A DNA stretch of 64,000 nt, from the NCBI GenBank assembly GCA_938005745.1, contig CALLMM010000009.1, positions 33,307 through 97,306 on the forward strand. Reading direction: 5' to 3'. The notes below the pieces were generated by a model. That model did not search any database. It worked only from the letters and a program-made list of their open reading frames with translations, and had not been told where the DNA came from. This document shows positions 9,750 to 19,073 of the stretch, piece by piece. Each line of letters opens with the position of its first letter. Positions within the stretch are counted from its first letter, which is position 1. Both the position numbers and the translations under genes were made by a program. Source of the DNA: an uncultured Chthonomonadales bacterium (lineage in GTDB: Bacteria; Armatimonadota; Chthonomonadetes; Chthonomonadales; CAJBBX01).

Positions 9750-10679
9750 TCAGGACGGGCGCGAGCGCGCCTTCCATCCGTAGCTGACGTACTGCCACCG
9801 CAGGTTCTCGCCCTCCACGTCGAAGACGCTGAAACCCTCCGGATCCACGCCCAGGCGCGGACCCGTCCACCACTCGCCGCAGACCGCGCCGGAGGTGATG
9901 TAGCGCGTTCCCGCGTACTCGCACTCCTCGCGCACATGGGTGTGCCCCTGCAGCACCGCCTTCACGTTGTAACCCTTGAGGATCTCATAGACCTGCCGGT
10001 TGTTGTTGATGATCAGGTTGGCGGGGGTCGCCTCGACGCCGCCGATGGCGTACTGGGTATAGATGGTGAAGAGAGGGATATGCGTGCAGATCAGGATTGG
10101 CCGCTGGCGTCCGACGCGCTCCACCTCCCCTTTCAGCCACTGCAGCTGCTCATCGTCAATCCAGCCGCGATAGCTGCCCTCCGCCGGAGCGATGCTGTCC
10201 AGCAGGATGAACCGCCACTCGCCCGCGTCGAAAGCGCGGTAGAGGGGCGCCCGGACGAAGCGATCCTGAAACATCTTCTTGCCGAAGTCCGGCTCTTTGC
10301 GCTGCGCGTCGTCTTTGGAGAACCAGGCGTAGACATCGTGATTGCCGATGCAGTGGTGCACCGGCATCTCCAGAGGCTTGTACGCCTCCTCCAGCTTGCC
10401 GAACATCGCCAGGGCGTCGGCGCGGGAGAGGCTCATGCCGTTGCTGATGTTGTCGCCTCCGGTGAGGACAAAGTCCGGACGGGGATCCAGCGAGAGGATC
10501 CTGCGCACCGCCTGTCTGATCCCCTCTTCCGCGCCCAGGGTCGGCTGCATGTGCATGTCGGTGGCGTGCACGAATCGGAAGCGGCGGTTCTGCGCCTTCG
10601 CGCTCTCTACAGAGAGTCCGGCGGTCAGTCCCAGCGCGGCGGCTCCAGCCAGCAGGTCACGACGGGTGATGACGGGCAT
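9750..10679 (-). CDS. Tat-exported calcineurin-like metallophosphoesterase
   Basis: 309 residues from ATG 10679, eight bases behind GGAGG; an ATG 15 bases upstream overlaps that site and is less likely. The N-terminus TRRDLLAGAAALGLTAG is a twin-arginine signal. The mature part has the metallophosphoesterase motifs in order: ATDMH (D-x-H), TGGDN, GNHD, THIPLF and GHTHV, coordinating two metals. Substrate is unknown; related exported enzymes act on phosphodiesters or nucleotides. It is transcribed divergently from the Lrp gene. Confidence 0.9.
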   Translation of the reverse strand: MPVITRRDLLAGAAALGLTAGLSVESAKAQNRRFRFVHATDMHMQPTLGAEEGIRQAVRRILSLDPRPDFVLTGGDNISNGMSLSRADALAMFGKLEEAYKPLEMPVHHCIGNHDVYAWFSKDDAQRKEPDFGKKMFQDRFVRAPLYRAFDAGEWRFILLDSIAPAEGSYRGWIDDEQLQWLKGEVERVGRQRPILICTHIPLFTIYTQYAIGGVEATPANLIINNNRQVYEILKGYNVKAVLQGHTHVREECEYAGTRYITSGAVCGEWWTGPRLGVDPEGFSVFDVEGENLRWQYVSYGWKARSRPS

Positions 10680-10818
10680 CCGTTTTTCCTCCATGATCGG
10701 GGTATGTGCTCCGGCATCTATTGTACAACGGGAGAACGCACACAGATGTTAAATTCCTGTAAAATTTGCCGGTATCCGGCGCTCCGACGCCCCCGACCGG
10801 CTCCGTTCGCCAATGCGG

Positions 10819-10848
10819 TTGACGACGCCGGACTTTTTCGTTTATACT
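10819..10848 (+). promoter_or_regulatory. Sigma-70-type promoter for lrp-aminotransferase
   Basis: TTGACG at 10819-10824 and TTATAC at 10842-10847, 17 bases apart (or TATACT with 18), about 40 bases before the Lrp start codon. Confidence 0.5.
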
Positions 10849-10886
10849 TACTCAAAATCTCAAGCTCAAGGGAAAGTGAGAGACCC

Positions 10887-11366
10887 ATGCGGGAGGTTCT
10901 CAAAATCCTGGAACAGGACGCGCGCACCAGCCCGGCACAGATAGCGGCGATGACCGGACTGGCGGAGGACGAGGTGCGCCGCCTGATCGCGGAGTGGGAG
11001 CGCAGCGGGGTGATCCGCCGTTACAAGACGGTGGTGGATTGGGAGCGTTTCGGCGAAGAGAAGGTCTACGCCTATATAGACGTGTCGGTCGCTCCGGAGC
11101 GCGGAGCCGGGTTCGACGATGTGGCGTCCCGTATCTACCGCTACCCCGAAGTCCGCTCCGTGATGCTGGTCTCCGGCGGACACGATCTGCGGGTGGTGGT
11201 GGAGGGAGCCGGGATCAAGGAGGTCGCCAACTTCGTTGCGGAGAAGTTAGCCCCTCTAGATCGCGTCACGGCGACCAATACCCACTTCCTGCTCAAACGC
11301 TATAAAGATGACGGAGACATCTTTGTCGAGAGCGACTCCGATCATCGGCTGATGGTCGCTCCGTGA
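10887..11366 (+). CDS. Lrp/AsnC family transcriptional regulator
   Basis: 159 residues from ATG 10887. Residues 1-55 are a winged helix-turn-helix (EVLKILEQDARTSPAQIAAM ... VRRLIAEWERSGVIRRYKTV), followed by the RAM ligand-binding/oligomerisation domain (about 65-145, VMLVSGGHDLRVVVEG). Members sense amino acids and control nearby metabolic genes. Its TGA overlaps the GTG of the aminotransferase (GTGA), so the two genes are coupled; regulator plus class I aminotransferase is a recurring pair in bacteria and archaea. The regulator probably controls its own operon. Confidence 0.92.
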   Translation: MREVLKILEQDARTSPAQIAAMTGLAEDEVRRLIAEWERSGVIRRYKTVVDWERFGEEKVYAYIDVSVAPERGAGFDDVASRIYRYPEVRSVMLVSGGHDLRVVVEGAGIKEVANFVAEKLAPLDRVTATNTHFLLKRYKDDGDIFVESDSDHRLMVAP

Positions 11367-12556
11367 AACCGTTGAATCAGGTGGTGTCCGCAACGCCCCC
11401 CTCCGGCATCCGCCGTCTGTTCGATATCGCCAGCCAGATGCAGGATGTGATCTCTCTGGGCGTGGGCGAACCGGATTTTGTCACGCCGTGGCGGATCCGC
11501 GAGGCGGCGATCTACGCGCTGGAGCGAGGCTACACTACCTACACCTCCAATGCCGGTCTCCTCGAACTGCGGGAGGCGGTCTGCAGCCTTCAGCGCGCGC
11601 TCTACGGCGTGGAGTACGACCCGCAGCAGGAGACGCTGATCACCGTCGGGGTCTCCGAAGGGCTGGACCTCGCCCTGCGCGCCATCGTCAATCCAGGCGA
11701 CGAGGTGATCCTGCTCGAACCCTGCTACGTCTCCTATCAGCCGAATATCCTCTTCGCCGGCGGCACGCCGGTTCCGGTCGCATCCCGTGCGGAAGAGGGC
11801 TTTCGTCTGCGCCCGGAGGCGGTCGAAGCCGCCGTCACCCCGCGCACCAAAGCGATCATGCTCTGCTACCCCAATAACCCGACCGGGGCGACGCAGAGCC
11901 GGGTAGACCTGCAGGCGGTGGTGGATATCGCCGTCAAGCACGACCTCTACCTGATCAGCGACGAGATCTACGATCGGCTGACCTATGTCGGACGGCACAC
12001 CTGCGTGGCGTCGCTGGAGGGAGCGCGCGAACGCACCGTTCTGCTCAACGGCTTTTCGAAGGCGTATGCGATGACCGGATGGCGCATCGCCTATGCCTGC
12101 GCCCCGCGCCCGATCGCCGCCCTGATGACCAAAATTCACCAGTACACCATGCTCTGCGCCCCGCACATTGCCCAGAGAGCCGCGCTGGAGGCGACGCTCA
12201 ACGGGGAGAACGATGTGCGCGAGATGGTCGCCGACTACGACCGGCGAAGGCGGTTCTTCGTGCGCGGTCTCAACGCCATCGGGCTGGACTGCGTGGAGCC
12301 GACGGGCGCATTCTATGCCTTTCCGTCCGTTCGCCGCACGGGGCTGACCTCCGAGCAGTTCGCGGAGCGGCTGCTGCAGGAGGAGCGCGTCGCGGTCGTG
12401 CCGGGCAACGCCTTCGGAGCCTCCGGCGAGGGCTGCGTCCGCTGTTCGTATGCGACCAGCATGGCGCAGCTGGAGGAGGCGCTGGCGCGGATGCGCCGCT
12501 TTATGGAGCGCAACCGGGTCTTTGCAGAGCAAGAGGCGAAGGCGACAACGGGATAA
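11363..12556 (+). CDS. Class I/II pyridoxal-phosphate aminotransferase
   Basis: 397 residues beginning at GTG 11363, which overlaps the Lrp stop by four bases. The fold-type I aminotransferase pattern is clear: SLGVGEPDF near the N-terminus, YTSNAGLLELREAV, CYPNNPTGA, ISDEIYDRLTY and the PLP lysine in LNGFSKAYAMTGWRIAY (about residue 233). The C-terminal RCSYATS supplies the arginine that normally binds the substrate carboxylate. It transfers an amino group between an amino acid and a 2-oxo acid in the cytoplasm; the group resembles aspartate/alanine aminotransferases of the PatA/AlaA kind, but specificity cannot be assigned. Confidence 0.92.
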   Translation: MKPLNQVVSATPPSGIRRLFDIASQMQDVISLGVGEPDFVTPWRIREAAIYALERGYTTYTSNAGLLELREAVCSLQRALYGVEYDPQQETLITVGVSEGLDLALRAIVNPGDEVILLEPCYVSYQPNILFAGGTPVPVASRAEEGFRLRPEAVEAAVTPRTKAIMLCYPNNPTGATQSRVDLQAVVDIAVKHDLYLISDEIYDRLTYVGRHTCVASLEGARERTVLLNGFSKAYAMTGWRIAYACAPRPIAALMTKIHQYTMLCAPHIAQRAALEATLNGENDVREMVADYDRRRRFFVRGLNAIGLDCVEPTGAFYAFPSVRRTGLTSEQFAERLLQEERVAVVPGNAFGASGEGCVRCSYATSMAQLEEALARMRRFMERNRVFAEQEAKATTG

Positions 12557-12586
12557 CCGACGCGAATCTGCGAAAAAGAGCGGACT

Positions 12587-13282
12587 ATGAGGAATAATAA
12601 CCAGAGAAAGGGACAAAGGGCAGCGCGATCGTTTCCGCGAATCTCTGTATGGCGGGTCGTCGGATGCCTGGCGGTCCTCCTGCCGGCTCTGAGCGGCGCG
12701 AACGCGCGGGCGGATCGCAATGTGCTGGCTCCGCGCGGACTGGTCGCCAGTCCCGGACTGCTGCGGCTGGAGTATCTGATCCGCGAGTCGGACTCCCGCT
12801 CCAGTCTGGGCTGGGCGACGTTCGGCTTGCCGGTCGAGGATCTGGGGCTGGACGTGGAGCTGGAGCGGTTTGACCTCAACCGCCGCGCGCGCGAAACCGT
12901 GAGCCTTCAGTATACGCTGACGGGCAACGCCTTCAGCGACATCGCCCCGGCGGTCTCGGTCGGCGTCCGCGACAGCCTCAATCGCGGACGCGAAGGGCGG
13001 GCGTTCTTCCTGTCCATGACCAAAACCTTCGGGCTGAGTCTCGCTCAGGATCGTATTCTGCGTGACCTGAAAGCGCACGCGGGATACGGCACTCGCCGCC
13101 TGGGCGGTCTCTGGATCGGGGTGCAGGGCAAGTTTCGACCCGGGTTCACCGTTCATGCCGAATATCTGGCGCACCGTCTGAACGCCTCGGTCTCCTGGCC
13201 CGTGTCGGGTCCGCTGGAGATGCGCGCCTATTCGCTGGACGGCAATCTGTTTTATGGAGCCTCCCTGGTATTCATCAAGTAG
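12587..13282 (+). CDS. Exported, beta-rich unknown protein
   Basis: 231 residues. A long basic N-region is followed by a hydrophobic core (VVGCLAVLLPALSGANARA), consistent with a Sec signal peptide cut near residue 42. The mature part alternates polar and hydrophobic residues with recurrent short strands and turns (VSLQYTLTGNAFSDIAPAVSVGV, GGLWIGVQGKF, VHAEYLAHRLNASVSWPV, NLFYGASLVFIK), the look of an outer-membrane beta-barrel or beta-sandwich. No named family was recognised. It follows the aminotransferase by 30 bases and is followed by a terminator-like hairpin. Confidence 0.6.
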   Translation: MRNNNQRKGQRAARSFPRISVWRVVGCLAVLLPALSGANARADRNVLAPRGLVASPGLLRLEYLIRESDSRSSLGWATFGLPVEDLGLDVELERFDLNRRARETVSLQYTLTGNAFSDIAPAVSVGVRDSLNRGREGRAFFLSMTKTFGLSLAQDRILRDLKAHAGYGTRRLGGLWIGVQGKFRPGFTVHAEYLAHRLNASVSWPVSGPLEMRAYSLDGNLFYGASLVFIK

Positions 13283-13299
13283 AAGGAGCGGAGCGGTAA

Positions 13300-13321
13300 A
13301 AGAGGTCTGCGCGCCTCTTTC
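13300..13321 (+). terminator. Terminator-like hairpin
   Basis: Seven-base stem AAAGAGG / CCTCTTT around an 8-nt loop, ending in a short T run, 18 bases after the stop at 13282. Confidence 0.45.
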
Positions 13322-13339
13322 GCCCTCACTATAGAGAAG

Positions 13340-14458
13340 ATGACTTCGTACGCGAACGCACAAGCGCCGACAGATGGACGCCGCGTGGCTCTGATCAAGA
13401 GCCTGACGACCAATAATCGCTTCTATACGCTGGTCACCGCGGAATCGGGCATCCGAAACGCCGATACGGTCGAGCGGATTCCGGAGGATCTGCATCTCGG
13501 CATCGCCTATCCGTGTCTGGAAGACGGCTTGAACGACTTTGCGGTGATCCGCACCACCTATGAGACGCTGGAGTTCTTCCCGGACGACGAGGAGATGCGC
13601 CGCGAGTTGATGGAGATCATCCATGACGCGCGCGCCAAACTGACCCGGCGCTTGGAGGAGCTGCGAGAACGGATCGCCGCCCGCAAAGCGCACTTTCTGG
13701 GAACCGACCTGGAGGAGTTTAAAGCCTATCTGCTGGACGTGGTGCATCGCGGCTACCCGCGCCGCAACCTGGACAGCATGATGAAGCTGAACGTCTTCAT
13801 GTCGGTGGCGGAGGCGGAGGGAAGCTCCAACGGCATCGAGCCGCTCTACCATTTCGAGTTCCGGCACGAGTCGGATGTGCCCCGTCTGGCGCAGCTTCCG
13901 GCGCGCGAGTTTGTCGCCGCGCTGTTCGCCGATGTGCTGGAGAGCGTGCAGGACGACTCCAACTACGCCAACCGCTACCTGTTCGACCGCAACGTCTTTC
14001 AGAAGTTCATCGCGCTGATGTTCGTCAACTACGCGACGACCGACCCGATCTTCTACGGGATCAACAAGGCGGACTACGGGGTCTCCGAAGACAAGGAGAT
14101 GGATACGACGCCGCTCTATCTGGCGGTCGGGCGGGAGCTGCGCAGCATCGAGGCGCAGCTTGAACTGGAAGACCGGCTTGCCCGGGGCGAGTATCCGCCG
14201 GTGGAGGCTCCGGCGGCTGCCATGGAAGAGGCAGTGCAGCTGCCGCAGGAGGTGCTGCTGCCCGGCACGCTGATCAACGAAGACGTGCTGCTGGGACCGA
14301 TCGCCTCCATCTGCGCCGCCGCCAAGCAGCTCCGGAAACAGGAGGACCGCGAGACGACAGAGTTCGCGCGAATCATCCTGGCGGATGCCTCGCGGCTGGT
14401 GCAGGAGTTGAAGCGTCTGAACCTGCTCTCCCCCATGGCGAACGACCCGGGCGCGTAG
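13340..14458 (+). CDS. Unknown cytoplasmic protein
   Basis: 372 residues, acidic, without signal peptide or membrane segments. It is largely predicted helical from its composition, with a charged helical stretch at about 85-120 (RRELMEIIHDARAKLTRRL) and a Pro/Ala-rich, Gln-rich linker near residues 290-310. No motif was recognised. It ends 22 bases before the promoter of the hopanoid operon and is preceded by a hairpin, so it may be transcribed alone. Codon use and GC content look like those of the neighbours, supporting a real gene. Confidence 0.6.
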   Translation: MTSYANAQAPTDGRRVALIKSLTTNNRFYTLVTAESGIRNADTVERIPEDLHLGIAYPCLEDGLNDFAVIRTTYETLEFFPDDEEMRRELMEIIHDARAKLTRRLEELRERIAARKAHFLGTDLEEFKAYLLDVVHRGYPRRNLDSMMKLNVFMSVAEAEGSSNGIEPLYHFEFRHESDVPRLAQLPAREFVAALFADVLESVQDDSNYANRYLFDRNVFQKFIALMFVNYATTDPIFYGINKADYGVSEDKEMDTTPLYLAVGRELRSIEAQLELEDRLARGEYPPVEAPAAAMEEAVQLPQEVLLPGTLINEDVLLGPIASICAAAKQLRKQEDRETTEFARIILADASRLVQELKRLNLLSPMANDPGA

Positions 14459-14479
14459 GCGAAAATCGGGCGAGCGGGG

Positions 14480-14508
14480 TTGACAGGAATACTTAGCATC
14501 GCTAAAAT
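14480..14508 (+). promoter_or_regulatory. Sigma-70 promoter of the hopanoid locus
   Basis: Perfect TTGACA at 14480-14485, 17-base spacer, TAAAAT at 14503-14508. It implies a leader of about 195 bases before the shc start codon, with no open frame recognised in it. Confidence 0.75.
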
Positions 14509-14711
14509 ATCTGACGCGAAAGCCTGAAGGCATCCATGCGCCGCAGAAGCGCTTGCGGGAACTCTTGACGCCGCTCAGTGCGCCCTAATAAGGGGCGAAT
14601 CTCTCACGCATTCTGCAAAAGACAGATCTCCACAAAACATGGAAAGGCTTTTTACCGTGCGCCTGTACGCATAAGGTCGCCGTTTGACCGGTAAAAGATC
14701 ATGGGGCGACT

Positions 14712-16802
14712 GTGGATCGAAAACTGGACCAGGAACGACTGAACAGCACCTCCTACGCTGTCACACATACTCGCGGAGTGCGCGAGTCCGAACGGAAGAT
14801 ACAGGACGGGGCGGTCCCCTCCCCTGACCGGGAGGAGACGGCTACCTCCCACGATGTTGAAGAGGCGATTGCCCGCGCGCGCAACTGGCTGCTGGATCAT
14901 CAGCACGAGGATGGGCACTGGGTCGGCGAGTTTGAGGGCGACACCATCCTGGAGACCGAATATGTGCTGCTGATGCAGTTTCTCGGAAACCCCGACCGGG
15001 AGAAGATGCGCAAGCTGTGCAACTACGTGGTGCGCCACTGGCAGAACGAAGACGGCGGCTTCCCCATCTTCCCCGGCGGCAGATCCGATATCAGCGCCTC
15101 GGTCAAAGCCTACTTTGCCTGCAAACTGGCGGGACACTCCCCCGACGAGCCGTTTATGCAGCGTATGCGCGAGTGCATTCTGAAGCTCGGCGGCGTAACC
15201 CGCTGCAACACCTTCACCAAGCTCTATCTCTCCATCTTCGGTCAGTACGACTGGGAGGGCGTCCCGACCATCCCGCCGGAACTGTTCTTCGCACCCAACT
15301 GGTTCTATCTGAACATCTACGAGATGTCCTCCTGGTCGCGCGCGATCCTGGTTCCGCTGGCGATCATCAACTCGTATCGTCCGTCGCGCCCGATCCCGCC
15401 GGGCTGCGGCATCGAAGAGCTGTTTGTCGGCGGACGACACGGCAGACACCTGCGCCTGCCCTGGGATCGGCGCCCCCTGACCTGGCGAAATATCTTCCTG
15501 CTGGTGGATGCCGCGCTGAAGCTGCACGACAAAAGCCCGGTGAAGCCGCTGCGCCGGCGGGCTCTGCGGGCGGCGGAGGAGTGGATCCGCGAACGGCAGC
15601 GGGGCAGCGGCGGGCTGGGAGCCATCTTCCCGGCGATGACGCACGCGGTCATGGCGTATAAGTGTCTCGGCTATCCCGACGACCATCCGGCGATCCAGCA
15701 CGAGATGTGCGAGCTGAAGAAGTTTGAGATCGAAGAGGGCGACGAGATCCGGCTGCAGCCCTGTCTGTCGCCGGTCTGGGATACGGCGATCGCCCTCAAC
15801 GCCCTGCTGGACAGCGGCGTCCCCGCTGATCACCCCGCCATCCAGAAAGGGGTGGAGTGGCTGCTCTCTCGACAGACGGTCTCCAAAGGCGACTGGGCGG
15901 TGAAGGTGCCCAACGTGGAGCCGGGAGGATGGTACTTCGAATACGAGAACGAGTACTATCCCGATGTAGACGACACTGTGATGGTGCTGATGGCGCTCTA
16001 CAAGGCGCACTGCCCCAACGGCGAGCACTGGACGAGCGCGCCGGAGCGGGTGCGTCAGGCGATGGAGCGCGGCTTGAACTGGGTCTTCGCCATGCAGAAC
16101 CGCGACGGCGGCTGGGCGTCCTTCGACAAGGACAATACCCGCATGGTGCTGCAGTATGTGCCGTTCGCCGACCATAACGCCATGCTCGACCCCGCCACCA
16201 CCGACATTACCGCCCGCACGCTGGAGTGTTTGAGCTTCTTCGATGTGCCGAAGACGGACCGGCGCGTGCGGCGTGCGCTGGCGTTTATCCGCAAGGAGCA
16301 GGAGCCGGACGGCTCCTGGTTCGGACGCTGGGGCGTCAACTATATCTACGGAACATGGCAGGCGCTGCGCGGACTGGCGCGAATCGGCGAAGATATGAAG
16401 CAGACGATGTACCAGCGGGCGGTGCAGTGGCTCAAGAGCGTGCAGAACTTCGACGGCGGCTGGGGCGAGTCGTGCCTCTCCTATGACGATCCGCTCTGCT
16501 TCAAAGCCAAAGGACCGAGCACGCCCTCGCAGACCGCCTGGGCGCTGATGGGGCTGATCAATGCGGACGGAGCCGAAAGCGTGGAGGTGAGGCGCGGAAT
16601 CGAGTTCCTGCTGCAGACCCAGCGCGCGGACGGCTCCTGGGATGAGGAGTTCTTCACCGGAACCGGCTTCCCGCGCGTCTTCTACATCAAGTACCATCTC
16701 TACCGGCACTACTTCCCCCTCTGGGCGCTGGGACAGTATGTGCAGGCGGTGAAGGGGCGCAAAGCCTCCTTCTCGCACCGGACGGACAGCCGTAAAAAAT
16801 AA
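14712..16802 (+). CDS. shc: Squalene-hopene cyclase
   Basis: 696 residues from GTG 14712. The enzyme folds squalene into hopene/hopanol in one step on the cytoplasmic membrane. The catalytic acid motif is DVDD at residues 418-421 (equivalent to D-x-DD of the family). Several QW-type repeats are visible (QNEDGGFPIF, QRGSGGLGAIFP, QNRDGGWASF, QEPDGSWFGRWG, QNFDGGWGE, QRADGSWDEEFFTGTGFP). The first 45 residues are a charged, poorly conserved extension. It is the first gene of a hopanoid locus and is followed by an intrinsic terminator before hpnH. Confidence 0.97.
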   Translation: MDRKLDQERLNSTSYAVTHTRGVRESERKIQDGAVPSPDREETATSHDVEEAIARARNWLLDHQHEDGHWVGEFEGDTILETEYVLLMQFLGNPDREKMRKLCNYVVRHWQNEDGGFPIFPGGRSDISASVKAYFACKLAGHSPDEPFMQRMRECILKLGGVTRCNTFTKLYLSIFGQYDWEGVPTIPPELFFAPNWFYLNIYEMSSWSRAILVPLAIINSYRPSRPIPPGCGIEELFVGGRHGRHLRLPWDRRPLTWRNIFLLVDAALKLHDKSPVKPLRRRALRAAEEWIRERQRGSGGLGAIFPAMTHAVMAYKCLGYPDDHPAIQHEMCELKKFEIEEGDEIRLQPCLSPVWDTAIALNALLDSGVPADHPAIQKGVEWLLSRQTVSKGDWAVKVPNVEPGGWYFEYENEYYPDVDDTVMVLMALYKAHCPNGEHWTSAPERVRQAMERGLNWVFAMQNRDGGWASFDKDNTRMVLQYVPFADHNAMLDPATTDITARTLECLSFFDVPKTDRRVRRALAFIRKEQEPDGSWFGRWGVNYIYGTWQALRGLARIGEDMKQTMYQRAVQWLKSVQNFDGGWGESCLSYDDPLCFKAKGPSTPSQTAWALMGLINADGAESVEVRRGIEFLLQTQRADGSWDEEFFTGTGFPRVFYIKYHLYRHYFPLWALGQYVQAVKGRKASFSHRTDSRKK

Positions 16803-16832
16803 CCTTTCTCTCCGGGACGCACGCCGGAAGTG

Positions 16833-16869
16833 GAGTCCGGGCGGATACAGGACCCGGACTCTCGTTTTT
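16833..16869 (+). terminator. Intrinsic terminator between shc and hpnH
   Basis: Nine-base GC-rich stem GAGTCCGGG / CCCGGACTC with an 11-nt loop, followed by TCG and TTTTT. It lies 31 bases after shc and only 29 bases before the hpnH start, so there is little room for a separate promoter downstream. Confidence 0.8.
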
Positions 16870-16897
16870 CTGCTGAAAAAAGGAGGGACCTGGCTCG

Positions 16898-17899
16898 ATG
16901 CGATTTCCGATAGGCTTCACGATGGCGCAGATGCGGCACCGCAACAGGATGACCAGACTGGGACACAAACGCTATCCCACCGTTCTGATGCTGGAGCCGC
17001 TCTACACCTGCAATCTTGCCTGTCTGGGCTGCTCCCTAGAGCGTCATACCGGAAAACTGAAGGACCGGATGCCGCTGGAGAAGTGTTTTCAGGCGGTGGA
17101 CGACTGCGGCGCGCCCATCATCAACCTGTGCGGCGGCGAGCCGACCCTCTACCCCGAACTGCCGCAGCTCGTACAGGGGCTTATCGAACGCAGGAAGTAT
17201 GTCCTCTGCTGCACCAACGCGCTCCTTCTGGACAAGAAGGTCTTCGGCGTGATCCCCCCCCACCCGCAGTTCTATCTGATGATCCATCTCGACGGGATGC
17301 GCCAGACTCACGACTATGTCTGCGGGCGCGAAGGGGTCTTCGATAGAGCCATCGCCATGCTGAAAGAGGCGAAGCGTCTGGGCTATGTGGTCATGGTCAA
17401 CACGACCGTGTTCAAAGAGACCGAGGTGGCGGAGGTCGAAGAGATGTGCAAAATGGCGGAGGAACTGAAAGCCGACGGCATCCTCCTCTCCCCCGGCTAC
17501 GAGTATGAGAGCGTCGAGCGCGACATCTTCCTGACGAAAGAGCAGATTCACGAGAAGTTCAAAGCCATCCGCGAGTTCAGCAGCAAGTACAAGATCAACG
17601 CGACCCCCTACTTCCTGGAGTTTGCGGCGGGGATGCGCGAGCTGCCCTGCGCGCCCTGGTCTACGGTCAACTACACGCCGCAGGGTTGGAAGGCTCCCTG
17701 CTATCTGATCGGCGAGCGGTTTATCGAAAGCTGGGAGGAGTTCTGGAACGACACCAACTGGGAGTACTGGGAGAGCCGTCTCAATCCCGCATGCCAGAAC
17801 TGCAAGATGCACAGCGGCTTTGAACACAGCGCGGTGGAAGAAGCTATGAAGAGCTGGAAGGGCAAGATTCAACTGGCGGTCTGGTCTATCTCGAAATAG
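16898..17899 (+). CDS. hpnH: Adenosyl-hopene transferase (radical SAM) HpnH
   Basis: 333 residues. HpnH joins the 5'-deoxyadenosyl group of SAM to diploptene to form adenosylhopane, the first step to extended hopanoids. The radical-SAM cluster is CNLACLGC (C38, C42, C45), followed by the GGEPTLYPEL SAM-binding motif. The C-terminus has a further Cys pair, CQNCKMHSGFE, typical of HpnH. The start has AGGAGG eleven bases upstream. An intrinsic terminator precedes it, so its expression must depend on read-through or on a promoter inside shc. hpnA, ispH and hpnG follow. Confidence 0.96.
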   Translation: MRFPIGFTMAQMRHRNRMTRLGHKRYPTVLMLEPLYTCNLACLGCSLERHTGKLKDRMPLEKCFQAVDDCGAPIINLCGGEPTLYPELPQLVQGLIERRKYVLCCTNALLLDKKVFGVIPPHPQFYLMIHLDGMRQTHDYVCGREGVFDRAIAMLKEAKRLGYVVMVNTTVFKETEVAEVEEMCKMAEELKADGILLSPGYEYESVERDIFLTKEQIHEKFKAIREFSSKYKINATPYFLEFAAGMRELPCAPWSTVNYTPQGWKAPCYLIGERFIESWEEFWNDTNWEYWESRLNPACQNCKMHSGFEHSAVEEAMKSWKGKIQLAVWSISK

Positions 17900-17935
17900 G
17901 GCGTTCGGCGCCGAGGAGCGCGGGCGGAGGCAGGT

Positions 17936-19024
17936 ATGCCGGTTCGCCTGTCTGCGCACCTGCATCTTCCCGCCCGACGCCCCGCACCAACTCCTATGAA
18001 AGCGCTTGTGACCGGCGGAACCGGCTTTGTTGGCAGCCATGTGGTGCGCCAGCTTGTGGAGCGCGGCGACCATGTGCGCGCGCTGGTGCGCCGCACCAGC
18101 CGTGTGGATAATCTGGAGACCATCAACTGCGAGCCGGTCTACGGCGATCTGCAGGATGTCGACTCGCTGCGGCAGGCGATCAAGGGCTGCGACGCGCTCT
18201 TCCACGTCGCCGCCGACTACCGGCTCTGGGCGCGCGATCCCCGCGAACTCTACCGCAACAACGTCGAAGGCACGCTCAACATCCTGCGGGTGGCGCAGGA
18301 GGCGGGCGTCTCAAAGATCGTCTATACCAGCACGGTCGGCGCGCTGGGCATCCCTCCGCACGGAGCCTCCGGCACGGAGGAGACCCCGGTCACGCTGGAG
18401 GATATGGTCGGTCACTACAAGCGCAGCAAGTTCCTCGCGGAGGAAGAGGTCCGGCGGATGCATCGGGAGGAGGGGCTGCCGGTCGTGCTGGTGCATCCGA
18501 GCACACCCGTCGGCGAGGGAGACATCAAGCCGACCCCGACCGGCAAGATCATCGTGGACTTCCTCAACCGCCGGATGCCCGCCTACATTCAGACCGGGCT
18601 GAACCTGGTGGATGTGCGCGACGTGGCGCGGGGGCATCTGCTGGCGGCGGAACGCGGGCGACCGGGAGAGCGGTATATCCTAGGGAACGAAAATATCACG
18701 CTGCAGGGCATTCTTCAACTGCTGGCGGAGATCACCGGACTGAAGGCTCCGCGCCGTCAGATTCCCTACAGCGTGGCATACGCAGCGGCGCTGGCAGACG
18801 ACTTTCTGTTCGGCGTGCTTCTGCGACGCCCTCCGCATATTCCGCTGGAGGGTGTGAAGATGGCGCGCAAATACATGTATTTTGACGCATCGAAGGCGGT
18901 GCACGAACTGGGATTTCCGCAGTCGCCCATCCGTGACGCGCTGGCGCGCGCCGTCGAGTGGTTTGAAACGCACGGCTATGTGCGGCGAGAGAGGAACCGC
19001 GCGCGTCCGGCGGTCGGGCAATGA
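17936..19024 (+). CDS. hpnA: Hopanoid-associated sugar epimerase/dehydratase HpnA
   Basis: 362 residues from ATG 17936, which has GGAGG five bases upstream; homologues usually begin at the internal MKALVTGGTGFVG (ATG 17996), but that ATG has no ribosome site. An extended SDR: Rossmann motif GGTGFVG, then HVAADYRLW, YTSTVGALG and a catalytic YKRSKF (Y-x-x-x-K). HpnA family members are found in hopanoid clusters and are thought to work on the sugar side chain or on a hopanoid intermediate; the exact reaction is not settled. Located between hpnH and ispH on the same strand. Confidence 0.92.
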   Translation: MPVRLSAHLHLPARRPAPTPMKALVTGGTGFVGSHVVRQLVERGDHVRALVRRTSRVDNLETINCEPVYGDLQDVDSLRQAIKGCDALFHVAADYRLWARDPRELYRNNVEGTLNILRVAQEAGVSKIVYTSTVGALGIPPHGASGTEETPVTLEDMVGHYKRSKFLAEEEVRRMHREEGLPVVLVHPSTPVGEGDIKPTPTGKIIVDFLNRRMPAYIQTGLNLVDVRDVARGHLLAAERGRPGERYILGNENITLQGILQLLAEITGLKAPRRQIPYSVAYAAALADDFLFGVLLRRPPHIPLEGVKMARKYMYFDASKAVHELGFPQSPIRDALARAVEWFETHGYVRRERNRARPAVGQ

Positions 19025-19073
19025 CGCCGGGAGGCTGTCAGACCGGGCGAGGAGAGGCAAAAGGAGAGCGGGG

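Noticed and set aside
11342..14533. Very long open frame on the minus strand opposite the aminotransferase and the two unknown genes
   Set aside because: It spans several well-supported genes and gaps, is Arg/Gln/His-rich and has no domain; typical antisense shadow in GC-rich DNA.
14652..16778. Long minus-strand frame opposite squalene-hopene cyclase
   Set aside because: Shadow of shc; the plus-strand frame carries all family motifs.
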